Shown here: piece by piece, positions 1 to 8,838 of the stretch
Layout: each line of letters starts with the position of its first letter
Numbering within the stretch: the first letter of the stretch is position 1
Source of the DNA: Sclerotiophoma versabilis
Lineage: Eukaryota; Ascomycota; Dothideomycetes; Pleosporales; Didymellaceae
Length of the DNA stretch: 64,000 nucleotides
Direction: 5' to 3'
NCBI GenBank assembly: GCA_012274445.1
Contig: JAAROD010000080.1
Span: 868,001 to 932,000, forward strand
Made by a program: the position numbers and the translations under genes
Notes under the pieces: generated by a model
The model's input: only the letters and a program-made list of their open reading frames with translations
Database searches by the model: none
Told to the model about the DNA's origin: nothing

Positions 1-1652
1 GTTTCAGGCGAGCATACACGCACGTTGTTGTTCTCGCGGAGGCGTGGCGTGGCGTGGGTCTACGTTGTTTGCAACACCAAGCCGGCATCATCACGAACGG
101 CTTGACTGTGGGATCATCTCTTCTCATACGCTTTTCCTCGAAGTCATATCGACAACGATCGAATCACGAGTCTCAACATGTAGAAGGGTTTGTGTCACTC
201 CACTACGCCCTGCATAGAGCAACTTCAGAGCCTGGCCCTCGTGATTCCAGCCTCCACGAGGTGTGCCAGGATTCAATGCTGCACCACCACGTCCTCGTGT
301 CCTTTCCTCCGCCCAGGTAGCACAGCGTTTTCTTGCGACGCAGTCTGTTACCGCGATGTATGGTGCTTCAATATCCGTGCACCTTCACCGGCTCGCCGAC
401 CTCATCTGGGCGCACGAAAACGTGGGCGGCATGCCGATGAAAACATGGATGACGGGTGTTGTTTGCACCACGTGGCGCGGCAGAAAGAACATGCAAGCAA
501 TATGCGGCTCTAGTACCCAATGCCTTGGGCGAGAAAGATTATAGTGTGTACGGCTGCTGTGAATTGGCTTGCTGTACCACCTTCCCAAGACGTCTAATAC
601 TCTGGTTAAAAGTACGGGTTGCCAAGATCTGGCAGTGTAAGATGCACCGAGAGCCGTCGAGACGACAGCACTGAGGAGGCCGAGGACCAGGTTTCTGGAC
701 AAGTCTCCTGCTATGGCTTGCAACCATCCAGTCACATCACCGCAATAGGTGGAGCTACCACATGGTCAAGTCGATCCCACTCTAGTGCTGACTTGTACCG
801 ATAACGTTCATACTGGCTTTGAAGCTATTGTCCGGCTGAGATAGTACATGCAAGGTCAGATGTTCAATCAAGTGCGACTAGTGTAGTCTTCCGCTGAAGC
901 AACTATTGGTAACTAGGCAGACACGACTTTGAGGGAACAGTGGGCGCTCACAGTCCAGAGCCCATGAATGTAGCGAACGGAAAGGAGATGATCAGTGTAG
1001 AGCAGCAACACGTAGATTTGCCTCGATAGGTTGGACACTGGCAACAGAGGAGGTGCCCCTTTACGCACCAAAGCCTAAGCCCATGCTCTGCGCCAGAGTC
1101 ACATTTGATGCCGTCGTCGCTGATGACGTCTGCTATCTCACGGGAAGGGCCCTTGAGTTTGTGCATCGCCCGTTCAAACACGCCGATTCGCTGGCGGGGG
1201 AAATGTGCATTTGCATAGATGGGCTTCGATGTTGTTGACCTGCTCAGCTCCAAGCTCAGCCTATTCTCTTTTCGCCTTCTTCTCGGCTTCAAGTCCTTCC
1301 GCAGCGGGATATTTTTGGAACATTTGATCCTTCTTTAGCAAGGCCACAGGAATGGCTCCTGAATATTGCGTGATGCGGGCCGATGTATATAGTCGGTATA
1401 GAAAACAATAACAGGCATTTGATTAATGACCAGCATAAGACTTGCCAAACGCGACGACGCGGCCCGAAGCGTGAAGTGCGGAGTGCGGAGTGTGGAGTAG
1501 TGAAGGAGTGGTAGTCTATGGCTCGGAGATTTGTTGTGGATATTGATGCGCAGCGGGCGGCCCAAGCTCGGTAGCCGCAACGACTTGGACACCAAGCTCT
1601 CGACACGCAATCCACGACATGCACTCGGCCACCTGTCTGAGCCCTGGCCGCT
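1..1652. other. intergenic, no gene recognised
   Basis: Reading frames here are short, overlap each other on both strands and show no recognisable family motif. The right end is presumably the promoter and leader of the TAPT1-family gene that starts at 1653. Nothing else can be supported. Confidence 0.5.
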
Positions 1653-4574
1653 ATGAATGGGCTGAAGTCACGGAGCAACGGTGAATTGCGCTCGGCGGTG
1701 CAGCTCCCCACGCCATCCTCGACGCCCGAACCGGACGATGTGGCAGCAGCGAAGGGCGAGGCCAATGCCGATGCAGAGGGAGATGCAGGGGGACGTGCAG
1801 AGGGAGGTGCAAAGGGAGATGCAGAGGGAGGTGCAAAGGGAGATGCAGAGGGAGATGCACAACTGCACGAGGCATCGGTCCTGCGCAGTCCTGCCTGGAG
1901 CGGCGCCTCGAGCAGCAGGCGGGCAAGCGTGCACGACGAGGCCGTGCTGTCGGACACGAGCGAGAAGACACGGCCCATCAAGCGTCCGGGCGACGGGCGC
2001 CGGACGAGCAGCGTGTCTGAGCACGACAAGGTCCTCAAGCTCAGCGCGCGGCAGATGCAGGAGCTCACGAGCGAGCCGGCGAGCATTCCCGTCCGCACCG
2101 CCACGCCCATCCCCGAAGACGCCCTCGAGGGCGAGACGCCGGGCGACGGGCAGCCGGGCGACGGGCCCCGCGTGCTTGGTGTGCTCGTCGAGAGGCCCGT
2201 ACAGCCCAGGGACATGCGGCCAGCGGGCGATGGGAAGCAGCAGCACAGCTCCCGCAGTCCCCAGAGGCGGCCGGAGAAGGAGATTGTCGTGCTGAAGACG
2301 CCTGCTGCCGAGCTGAGGCATGGCCGCCCGGGCCTGAACTCGAGGTCGGTCACGACACCCGTCATCCGCAGGATGGACTCGAGCACCCGCTCGCGCGCCC
2401 ACACCACACACGCCCACGACAGGGAGGGGAGGGAGGAGCGAAAGGACGACAGGAGGGAGGAGCGAAAGGATGACAGGAGGCAGGAGCGGCTTGCTCCTTC
2501 GCCGCTTGTCGAGCCCGCGCCAGCATTGCCCCTGCCTCCCATGTCTATGCCCACCTTCCTGTCGCTGGAGCTGTCAGCCGCCCGCCCGTCTCCCCTGTAC
2601 ATCTACCGCCCGTCCAACGACGACTTTCCCTACGAGTCGTCCGCCATCAAGTACGAGCGCTTGCTCAACTTCCTGCAGATTCCCTACCAGCTGGAGGGTG
2701 TGCTGGCTTTCGGCGCTCTGGCATGTCTGGATGCCTGGATGCATGTCATGACCATTCTGCCCTTGCGCTTCCTGCTCGCTGTTGGCGTGCTGACCAAGTG
2801 GTGGGGCTCCGTCATCGTCAAGGAGTTTCGCGACTTGTCGGCCTTCATCTACAGCGGCCTGCCTCGAGTGTGGCAGCGACGCAGGAACGTTGAACCCCCG
2901 ACGCCAGCTGCGACGCCAGCCGACGAGAACCCACCGTCAATGTCGCGAAAACCCTCGGGCAATGTTCCGCAGTCTGTTGATCCTGCGGCTGCTAGGCAGA
3001 ACGCCGAGTTGGTGACGACGTTTAAATTCCCAGACCTCCTCAAGGAGCCCAAGCCCAAGCGCAGTCGCAACTCACGCTTTCGCCATCGACGGACCAAATC
3101 CACACCTTCCTTGCTTCTTCCAAATCACAAGGCGGACATCCTCAAAGGCCTGTTGGTCGTCTCCAGCTGCTTCGTCCTGATGCGCTTTGATGCAAGTCGC
3201 ATGTATCACGGCATCCGCGGTCAATCTGCGATCAAGCTCTACGTCATCTACAACCTCCTCGAGGTCTGCGATCGCCTACTTTCGGCCCTTGGGCAGGATA
3301 TTCTCGAGTGCCTGTTCTCCCGTGAGACTCTCGATCGCAATCCTGATGGCCGCAGCAAGGTCATTCAACCGTTCTGGATGTTCCTGCTTGCGCTTGTCTA
3401 CACAGTCGTGCATGCTACTGCTTTGTTCTACCAGGTTGTCACGCTCAATGTCGCTGTCAACTCCTACTCAAACGCGCTCTTGACTCTACTCATGTCGAAC
3501 CAGTTCGTTGAGATCAAGGGTACAGTTTTCAAAAAGTTTGAGAAAGAGTCGCTGTTCCAGATCACGTGTGCTGATGTTGTCGAGCGCTTCCAGCTCTGGC
3601 TCATGCTGCTCATCATAGCCATGCGTAACATGGTCGAAGTTGGCGGCTTGAGCATACAGAGCAGTGCGACATCCTGGACGGCCATGTTCACGGGTGGTAG
3701 CAACGCTACAGCCACAGCTTCTTTCACAGCCTCAAGCATTATCCCAATGAGCTTCACCATCTTCCCCAAGTATATCGCTCAAGTTCTCAATCCCTTCCTT
3801 CTCGTCCTGGGTAGCGAGATGGCCGTGGACTGGCTCAAGCACGCCTACATCACCAAGTTCAACCAAACCAAACCCCAAGTATACGGCAAATTCTTCGACG
3901 TCCTAGCGAAAGACTACTACTCCAACGCCTTCAGCGACCCAAACCTGACACGCCGGCTCGGTCTCCCCGTCATCCCGCTCTCTTGCCTCTTCATCCGCGC
4001 CGCAATCCAGACGTATCATATGTTCATCGCAACCTACATGCCGCCCCCAATGCCCTCGTTCTCGACCTCGCTGACACGCGAGTCGAGCTCGTCGCCGACA
4101 ACGACGGCAGCGCTAGCGCACATTGATCATGTATTCCGCCGCGCTCTCGGCCGCTCGACGTTTGGCACGGGCGTCACAACGTCATCGTGGTACTCGCTTC
4201 CTCTATGGACGCTCGACGACCTGATCGCGGGCAGCACCATGCTCATCGTCTTCCTCATCATCTACTTCATCTTCCTCGCCTTCAAGCTGCTGCTGGGCAT
4301 GTTCCTGCTCACGGTCGCGCGGAAGCGATGCCACGGGATGAAAGAGCGGGAGATGATGAATGTGGAAACGGGGGGGAAGAGGATTGGGGGGTGGGGCGTC
4401 GTGGACGTGGACGAGGAGAAGAGGAGGTATATTCATCACGACGATCCCGAGGGGTTGAGGGCGTTGAGAGAGAGGGATGAGAAGACGAAGAAGAAGGAGG
4501 ATCAGGAAAGGGAAAGAGGGACGAGTTTCGGGCATGTGAGTCGGTACGCAATGGTTGCCAAGAGGATATGGTAG
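1653..4574 (+). CDS. TAPT1/EMP65-family membrane protein
   Basis: Single-exon gene of 973 codons. Residues 1-320 are low-complexity and polar, with two internal repeats. The conserved core begins near residue 323 (DFPYESSAIKYERLLNF, then LPLRFLLAVG), which is typical of the TAPT1 family (Pfam Tapt1/DUF747; yeast Emp65/YER140W). Several hydrophobic segments follow, interrupted by a basic, serine-rich loop, and the tail is charged. Yeast Emp65 acts in the ER with Slp1 in protein quality control; that role here is family inference. The ATG at 1653 is the first in frame. The gene is convergent with DPH2, with 73 bases between the stops. The N-terminal extension is poorly conserved by nature, so a later start cannot be excluded. 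Confidence 0.85.
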   Translation: MNGLKSRSNGELRSAVQLPTPSSTPEPDDVAAAKGEANADAEGDAGGRAEGGAKGDAEGGAKGDAEGDAQLHEASVLRSPAWSGASSSRRASVHDEAVLSDTSEKTRPIKRPGDGRRTSSVSEHDKVLKLSARQMQELTSEPASIPVRTATPIPEDALEGETPGDGQPGDGPRVLGVLVERPVQPRDMRPAGDGKQQHSSRSPQRRPEKEIVVLKTPAAELRHGRPGLNSRSVTTPVIRRMDSSTRSRAHTTHAHDREGREERKDDRREERKDDRRQERLAPSPLVEPAPALPLPPMSMPTFLSLELSAARPSPLYIYRPSNDDFPYESSAIKYERLLNFLQIPYQLEGVLAFGALACLDAWMHVMTILPLRFLLAVGVLTKWWGSVIVKEFRDLSAFIYSGLPRVWQRRRNVEPPTPAATPADENPPSMSRKPSGNVPQSVDPAAARQNAELVTTFKFPDLLKEPKPKRSRNSRFRHRRTKSTPSLLLPNHKADILKGLLVVSSCFVLMRFDASRMYHGIRGQSAIKLYVIYNLLEVCDRLLSALGQDILECLFSRETLDRNPDGRSKVIQPFWMFLLALVYTVVHATALFYQVVTLNVAVNSYSNALLTLLMSNQFVEIKGTVFKKFEKESLFQITCADVVERFQLWLMLLIIAMRNMVEVGGLSIQSSATSWTAMFTGGSNATATASFTASSIIPMSFTIFPKYIAQVLNPFLLVLGSEMAVDWLKHAYITKFNQTKPQVYGKFFDVLAKDYYSNAFSDPNLTRRLGLPVIPLSCLFIRAAIQTYHMFIATYMPPPMPSFSTSLTRESSSSPTTTAALAHIDHVFRRALGRSTFGTGVTTSSWYSLPLWTLDDLIAGSTMLIVFLIIYFIFLAFKLLLGMFLLTVARKRCHGMKEREMMNVETGGKRIGGWGVVDVDEEKRRYIHHDDPEGLRALRERDEKTKKKEDQERERGTSFGHVSRYAMVAKRIW
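1773..1859 (+). repeat. 12-nt coding minisatellite
   Basis: Seven tandem 12-nt units of the form GCA-GAG/AAG-GGA-GAT/GGT lie in frame in the TAPT1-family gene and encode an Ala-Glu/Lys-Gly-Asp/Gly tetrapeptide repeat. Because the unit is a multiple of three, copy-number change would keep the frame. Confidence 0.85.
2433..2489 (+). repeat. 24-nt coding tandem repeat
   Basis: Two full and one partial copies of a 24-nt unit encode EERKDDRR repeats in the disordered N-terminal part of the TAPT1-family protein. Only one base differs between the two full copies. Confidence 0.85.
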
Positions 4575-4647
4575 ACTGGCAATCAAGTCATCTCACGATT
4601 GTGTGGGTATCAAGACATGTTCTGACGTGGATTGCAAGTTGCTATGC

Positions 4648-6450
4648 TTAGTGCTTCTGCGTGTCGTCGCCGACGTGGTAGCCGCGCGCTATGCCACTTC
4701 GTCCTTGCTCCATCCTGGCCGCGTGCCCACTCCCGCCCTCCTCGCTTTCGGGGTCATTGTAATCGCTTCCCAGGCCGACCCAGGTGCGCTTACTGCGCAA
4801 GAACTCTGCGCCGGGCGACACCACGCCGTTCACCGAAGCCAGGGCGCCATTCGCACGTTTCGTTAATGCGTTGGATGCTGGTGTGGGCCCTGGCGTGTCG
4901 TGTGAGGAAGACTGGTCGACGGGTTTGGCAGCAGAAGAGGTAGACTGCTGCATTGGTCGTGAATGGCTCACGTATCGCCCAGTCCTCAGATCGAATTCTG
5001 GGGGTGCCGACTCCTCTTCCGAGTCGTAGTCGCCGCCAGCACTCGCATCTACATCTGCATCTGCATGTGCATCTCCATTCTGACCGCTAGTCTTTCCTGC
5101 GCCGTTCGTCGACGCCTCCTTCTCTGCGGCTTCCCTCGCCTCGGCATCGTGCAGGATGTGGGCAAAATCGCCGGTCCACTCGCCGGTCCACACCCTGTTG
5201 GTGTCGTCTTGCAGCGCAATCTCCAGCTCAAACGGCGTGATCAGCGGCCGCCAAAAGTCCTTGCTCTCTATCAGACTGCTCTCCCAGCACCCAATCACCA
5301 CCCAGCCCCCAATCTCACTGAAGTTGGCGACCTTTGCGGCGTTGACCTTGCCGACGACAAAGGTGTAGCTCTTCTTCCCGGCGGCGGCGATGGTCTTCTG
5401 CACGTGTGCGAGGATGGCCATGTAGTTCTTCACGCTGAGGGTGTTGATGAGGATGCCGAAGACCGGGGCGGTGGACAGCGAGGTGCAGAGGGCGTAGCGT
5501 CGGCGCAGGGTCATGCGTGTGTTTGCGACTTCGGCGGCTGGTGCTGTTGCGCTGGGTGCAGTCGGGTAGATGTGGGTGGAGGCTACGCGGGACGAGAGGG
5601 TGAGCAGGAGGGAGGTGGGCGGGTCGGAGACGTGGAACAAGGCCCAGTCGAGCAGGGCGGCCTTGTCGTCGGACGTGCCGGGCGGCGGCGTGCGGTTGGG
5701 CAGGGGCGAGGACGGGTTGTGGACGATGTCTGTGGCGAACAGGGCGGTGTAGCCTGCGTCCTGCAGGCGGGCGTGGAGGACGGGGACGTGGTGGGCGTAC
5801 GGGATGTCGGCCATGAGCACGACCTTCTGCGCCGTGTCCGGGTAGGTGGACTGGAAGGCCGCCATGGCCTGTTCGAGGTCCAGCGGCCGCGCGGTGAAGA
5901 CGTATATGACGGGCAGGCGCGACGGGGGCGAGAGGCAGGAGCGCCCGTAGTGCACGACACAGTCGGCATCGACGTGCTCGGCGGCCACCTCGTCGACACA
6001 GCAGGCGCCGTAGGACGTGTCGCCGAGGATGAACAGCCGCTCGTCCTCGTCCCTCTTCTGCTCCAGGCCCGTGTTGGTCTCCTCCAGGCCCATGTTTGTC
6101 TCCAGCCGCGCGCCCAGCTGCTCGACCGCCGCCGTGCCGTGCTGCTGGCGCTCAGTCGCACCTGCCTCGGCCTCCGCCTGCGCCTTCCGCGCCTTCGCCA
6201 GCCCGCGACTCAGCTGCTCGTACACCCTGGGCGCGTCGACGAGCATCTGGTCCGGGAACTGCAGCGCAATCCTGTTCCATCTTCCGTCCCGTATCGCCTT
6301 CACCGTGCGCTCGATCTCGTAGGTAATCGCGACCTGCTCGTCCGACAGGCGCGCGACGCTGCATGGCTCTACCGCAGGCGTGGCGTCTTCGAACACGTGT
6401 GTGTCGGGCGTCGAGAGAACGGGCGCGCCTGCAAGCGCTGGCACTGCCAT
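4648..6450 (-). CDS. DPH2: diphthamide biosynthesis protein 2
   Basis: Single-exon 600-residue protein. Dph2 pairs with Dph1 in the radical-SAM-like 4Fe-4S enzyme that transfers the aminocarboxypropyl group of SAM to a histidine of elongation factor 2, the first step of diphthamide synthesis in the cytosol. Family marks are WNRIALQFPDQML near residue 58, GDTSYGACCVDE with adjacent Cys150 and Cys151, HYGRSCLSP near residue 170, and GCWESSLIES in the C-terminal third, which carries a likely third cluster cysteine. A variable insert at about residues 85-135 holds a small GLEETNTGLEQ-type repeat and separates the first two blocks. The C-terminal tail from about residue 450 is low-complexity. The gene ends tail-to-tail with the TAPT1-family gene. 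Confidence 0.93.
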   Translation of the reverse strand: MAVPALAGAPVLSTPDTHVFEDATPAVEPCSVARLSDEQVAITYEIERTVKAIRDGRWNRIALQFPDQMLVDAPRVYEQLSRGLAKARKAQAEAEAGATERQQHGTAAVEQLGARLETNMGLEETNTGLEQKRDEDERLFILGDTSYGACCVDEVAAEHVDADCVVHYGRSCLSPPSRLPVIYVFTARPLDLEQAMAAFQSTYPDTAQKVVLMADIPYAHHVPVLHARLQDAGYTALFATDIVHNPSSPLPNRTPPPGTSDDKAALLDWALFHVSDPPTSLLLTLSSRVASTHIYPTAPSATAPAAEVANTRMTLRRRYALCTSLSTAPVFGILINTLSVKNYMAILAHVQKTIAAAGKKSYTFVVGKVNAAKVANFSEIGGWVVIGCWESSLIESKDFWRPLITPFELEIALQDDTNRVWTGEWTGDFAHILHDAEAREAAEKEASTNGAGKTSGQNGDAHADADVDASAGGDYDSEEESAPPEFDLRTGRYVSHSRPMQQSTSSAAKPVDQSSSHDTPGPTPASNALTKRANGALASVNGVVSPGAEFLRSKRTWVGLGSDYNDPESEEGGSGHAARMEQGRSGIARGYHVGDDTQKH

Positions 6451-6792
6451 CTTGGCTGTCGTGTTTGTCGGCGCGCGTGCAGTCTCACCGCTCGAAGCGT
6501 GGCGGGGTCAGGCCAGGGAAACTTTTTGGCCCGCCGCGGGGCTAGCTCTCGCACTCGGCTGATCAACATGCAGCCACCGAGGCGAAGAGCCGCATGCAGG
6601 GGTTGCCACTCGGCAGCACACTTCACATACAACCAGGGGCAATACGACTAGATGCAAGAGCCAGCTTCGTTTGAACTCTGGAATTATATGGTGGAATAGA
6701 TACATAGAAAACGGATAGATGGTATCATTCTGTCAAACGCCCAATGTGCAAAACCCTAGATGAAACAAGATGCAAAACCCCCGCGACGCCGT
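6451..6792. other. intergenic between DPH2 and lysophospholipase genes
   Basis: Contains the DPH2 promoter on the left and the 3' untranslated region of the lysophospholipase gene on the right. No gene or repeat seen. Confidence 0.5.
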
Positions 6793-8838
6793 TTAGATCA
6801 TCAGGTATCCGGCAACCGCTGCTGCCAGGGCAGAGCCAAAAGCTTTGGGCGAGTGCCTGCCTACACCGTTCTCCTTCACCGATGCCTGAGCACGCATCTG
6901 AGGGAAGTACGGCTGGGAGGTTGTGGCCAGAGTGCCGTTCCAGCAGTAGTCAGTGAAGCACTGTTGGCATGCATCAGGAACGCTCTCGCCGTTGCGCTCA
7001 AAGCTTCTGGAAAGCATGGCGCAAGCAACGCAAGTCGGCCATGTGGACGCGCCCTGGCGTGTCGAGTTGGCTTGCGTAACGACATCGTACCCATTCTGGA
7101 TCATGGCGTTGCGCTCCTCCATTGTGTAGTCAAGCTTGCCGAATGTCGAAGTGTTGGACTCGAAGCTGTAAGGAGAGTTGGGGAGGTATACGATAAGAGG
7201 GGGGATGTTGTCACCCATGGTAACGTTGCTGCCGTTGCAACCAAAGAACGTGGGCCTGTTGTTGAGACCAAGAGCAACGAATGTGTCATGGCCAGGGATG
7301 TAAGGGAACGAGGTCCTGTTCATAATGGCCGTCTCTGACCGTTCGAATGTCGCGATGAGTGCGGTGCCGTTGGGATAGTTCGGTGCTGAAGGCTCGATTG
7401 TGTCTGCCGACGAATCCACAGCAAAGATGACATCCACGTGTCGCATCGGCTGAATCACAGGGTTCAAGGGGATGTTCTGGAGATCCTCACCACCATCGAC
7501 TAGCGAGAGACGCTCATGGTCAGCGCTAGGGTTGGTGTCGTTGTGGTAACCGTAAAACGGGTTGGGTGTAAAATCAGCGATATCATTCTGAGCCTTTCCA
7601 ATCTTTGTCAACACATTGGTGATGACACTGGTAAGGAAGTCGGGAAGATCGAAACCGCCCAAGTTTAGGAAGATCTGATTGAATAATGACGAGCTGGTGC
7701 CCATGACAAAACCTAGGTTGTCGAAACCAGCCACACAGCCGTCATCTTTTGGAAGGACTCCGTTGGAGAAATTGGATCCAATGTACTTCAAAGGTGCGAA
7801 ACCGTACGTGGTGGGGTCGAAGGAGCCCATTTCGAACGGATTAAACTCGAAAACGGTAGCGTTCAACGAAATAATAAGATCTCCAGGCGAGCGCTCGTCG
7901 GCAACCAAGATTGGCATGGGCGCTTCACCGCTGGAGAACGCCTGATCATCCTGAATGGAGGAAAATGTGTACGCAGGAGCACCATCGCTCGCGTTGATGA
8001 GCTGGAAGGAAAGACCGCGGCCATAATAATCGGTTATCGACGAGTTGAACTGTCCTGCTGATGAATCGACCTTGTCACTAACAGTGCTGAGCAGGTTGTG
8101 AAAATAATCAGCTGTAGAGAGGAGCTGGATGCGACCCGTTGGGGGGCCCTTGAAAAGAGAGTTCTGAAACTGCCAGATATCCGTGTCTTCACCCTGATCC
8201 TGAATGTTCTGTACACTTGTGAAGTTGTTGGCATAGATGCTGCCAATCATCCAACCACCTCCAGACAGTGCTGAAACATAAGTTGCGGATTGGAGTAGTC
8301 CTCCCAGGTGCCCGCTACTTGTCGCGTTTCGTGTGCGGTTGTCGAACGCGGCCAGAGCTCCGGCTCCGTTAAGAAGAGCACGGTATCCTCCACCAGAGAA
8401 GGCAATTGCAATGTTCGGTAAAGCAGTCGTGTTGTCGCGGAGCTTCTCGATATAGGCGCCTGCATCAAAGTTGGGGATGTTGGCTCTTGACAAAAAGTCC
8501 TTCATTGGCTCCACTGTGTTGGGCCTTCTCTTCTGCAACCATGATGTTTCTGAGTCGGAGAGCCTGTCTGCGGATCGGATGGTGGGTCGTGTCGACGGGC
8601 AGTCAACTCTGGCAGGTGCATAACCGTTAGGCGCCTGCGGCGTCGCACGCTTGGCAGGATCAAAGGCAGGATCGACAGGCGCAACTCTTCGAGCTTCAAG
8701 GACATGAGGAGCCTCAATAGCAGAAGCTGTGAGCAGGGTTAGCAAGACTTGTCCACACATAAATTGAGTAAAGTCAAACCACATACAGCTTACTAGTGTT
8801 GTCAAGGCCGAAGCCGTAAGAAAGTAGGTGTACTTCAT
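6793..8838 (-). CDS. secreted GPI-anchored lysophospholipase (phospholipase B)
   Basis: Two exons, 8838-8787 and 8726-6793, giving 661 residues. The 60-nt intron (8727-8786; GTATGT donor, GCTAAC branch, CACAG acceptor) is in frame and stop-free, so an unspliced reading hides it. The protein begins with a signal peptide (MKYTYFLTASALTTLVS). It has the cPLA2-type catalytic pattern: SGGGYRALLNGAGAL with the oxyanion glycines, SGGGWMIGS with the nucleophilic serine, and VDGGEDLQNIPLNP with the catalytic aspartate. Many N-glycosylation sequons are present, and the hydrophobic C-terminus (ALAAAVAGYLMI) fits GPI anchoring. Fungal Plb enzymes remove acyl chains from phospholipids at the cell surface. 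An ATG at 8838 rather than further upstream is chosen because it starts the signal peptide. Confidence 0.93.
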   Translation of the reverse strand: MKYTYFLTASALTTLVSCMWFDFTQFMCGQVLLTLLTASAIEAPHVLEARRVAPVDPAFDPAKRATPQAPNGYAPARVDCPSTRPTIRSADRLSDSETSWLQKRRPNTVEPMKDFLSRANIPNFDAGAYIEKLRDNTTALPNIAIAFSGGGYRALLNGAGALAAFDNRTRNATSSGHLGGLLQSATYVSALSGGGWMIGSIYANNFTSVQNIQDQGEDTDIWQFQNSLFKGPPTGRIQLLSTADYFHNLLSTVSDKVDSSAGQFNSSITDYYGRGLSFQLINASDGAPAYTFSSIQDDQAFSSGEAPMPILVADERSPGDLIISLNATVFEFNPFEMGSFDPTTYGFAPLKYIGSNFSNGVLPKDDGCVAGFDNLGFVMGTSSSLFNQIFLNLGGFDLPDFLTSVITNVLTKIGKAQNDIADFTPNPFYGYHNDTNPSADHERLSLVDGGEDLQNIPLNPVIQPMRHVDVIFAVDSSADTIEPSAPNYPNGTALIATFERSETAIMNRTSFPYIPGHDTFVALGLNNRPTFFGCNGSNVTMGDNIPPLIVYLPNSPYSFESNTSTFGKLDYTMEERNAMIQNGYDVVTQANSTRQGASTWPTCVACAMLSRSFERNGESVPDACQQCFTDYCWNGTLATTSQPYFPQMRAQASVKENGVGRHSPKAFGSALAAAVAGYLMI

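Noticed and set aside
1289..2602. 437-codon minus-strand frame opposite the TAPT1-family gene
   Set aside because: It is the antisense of a repeat-rich, GC-rich coding region; the translation is low-complexity Ser/Pro with no motif, while the plus strand encodes a recognised family.
4963..6651. 562-codon plus-strand frame opposite DPH2
   Set aside because: Val/Gly/Arg-rich shadow of the DPH2 coding strand, which has clear catalytic cysteine motifs.
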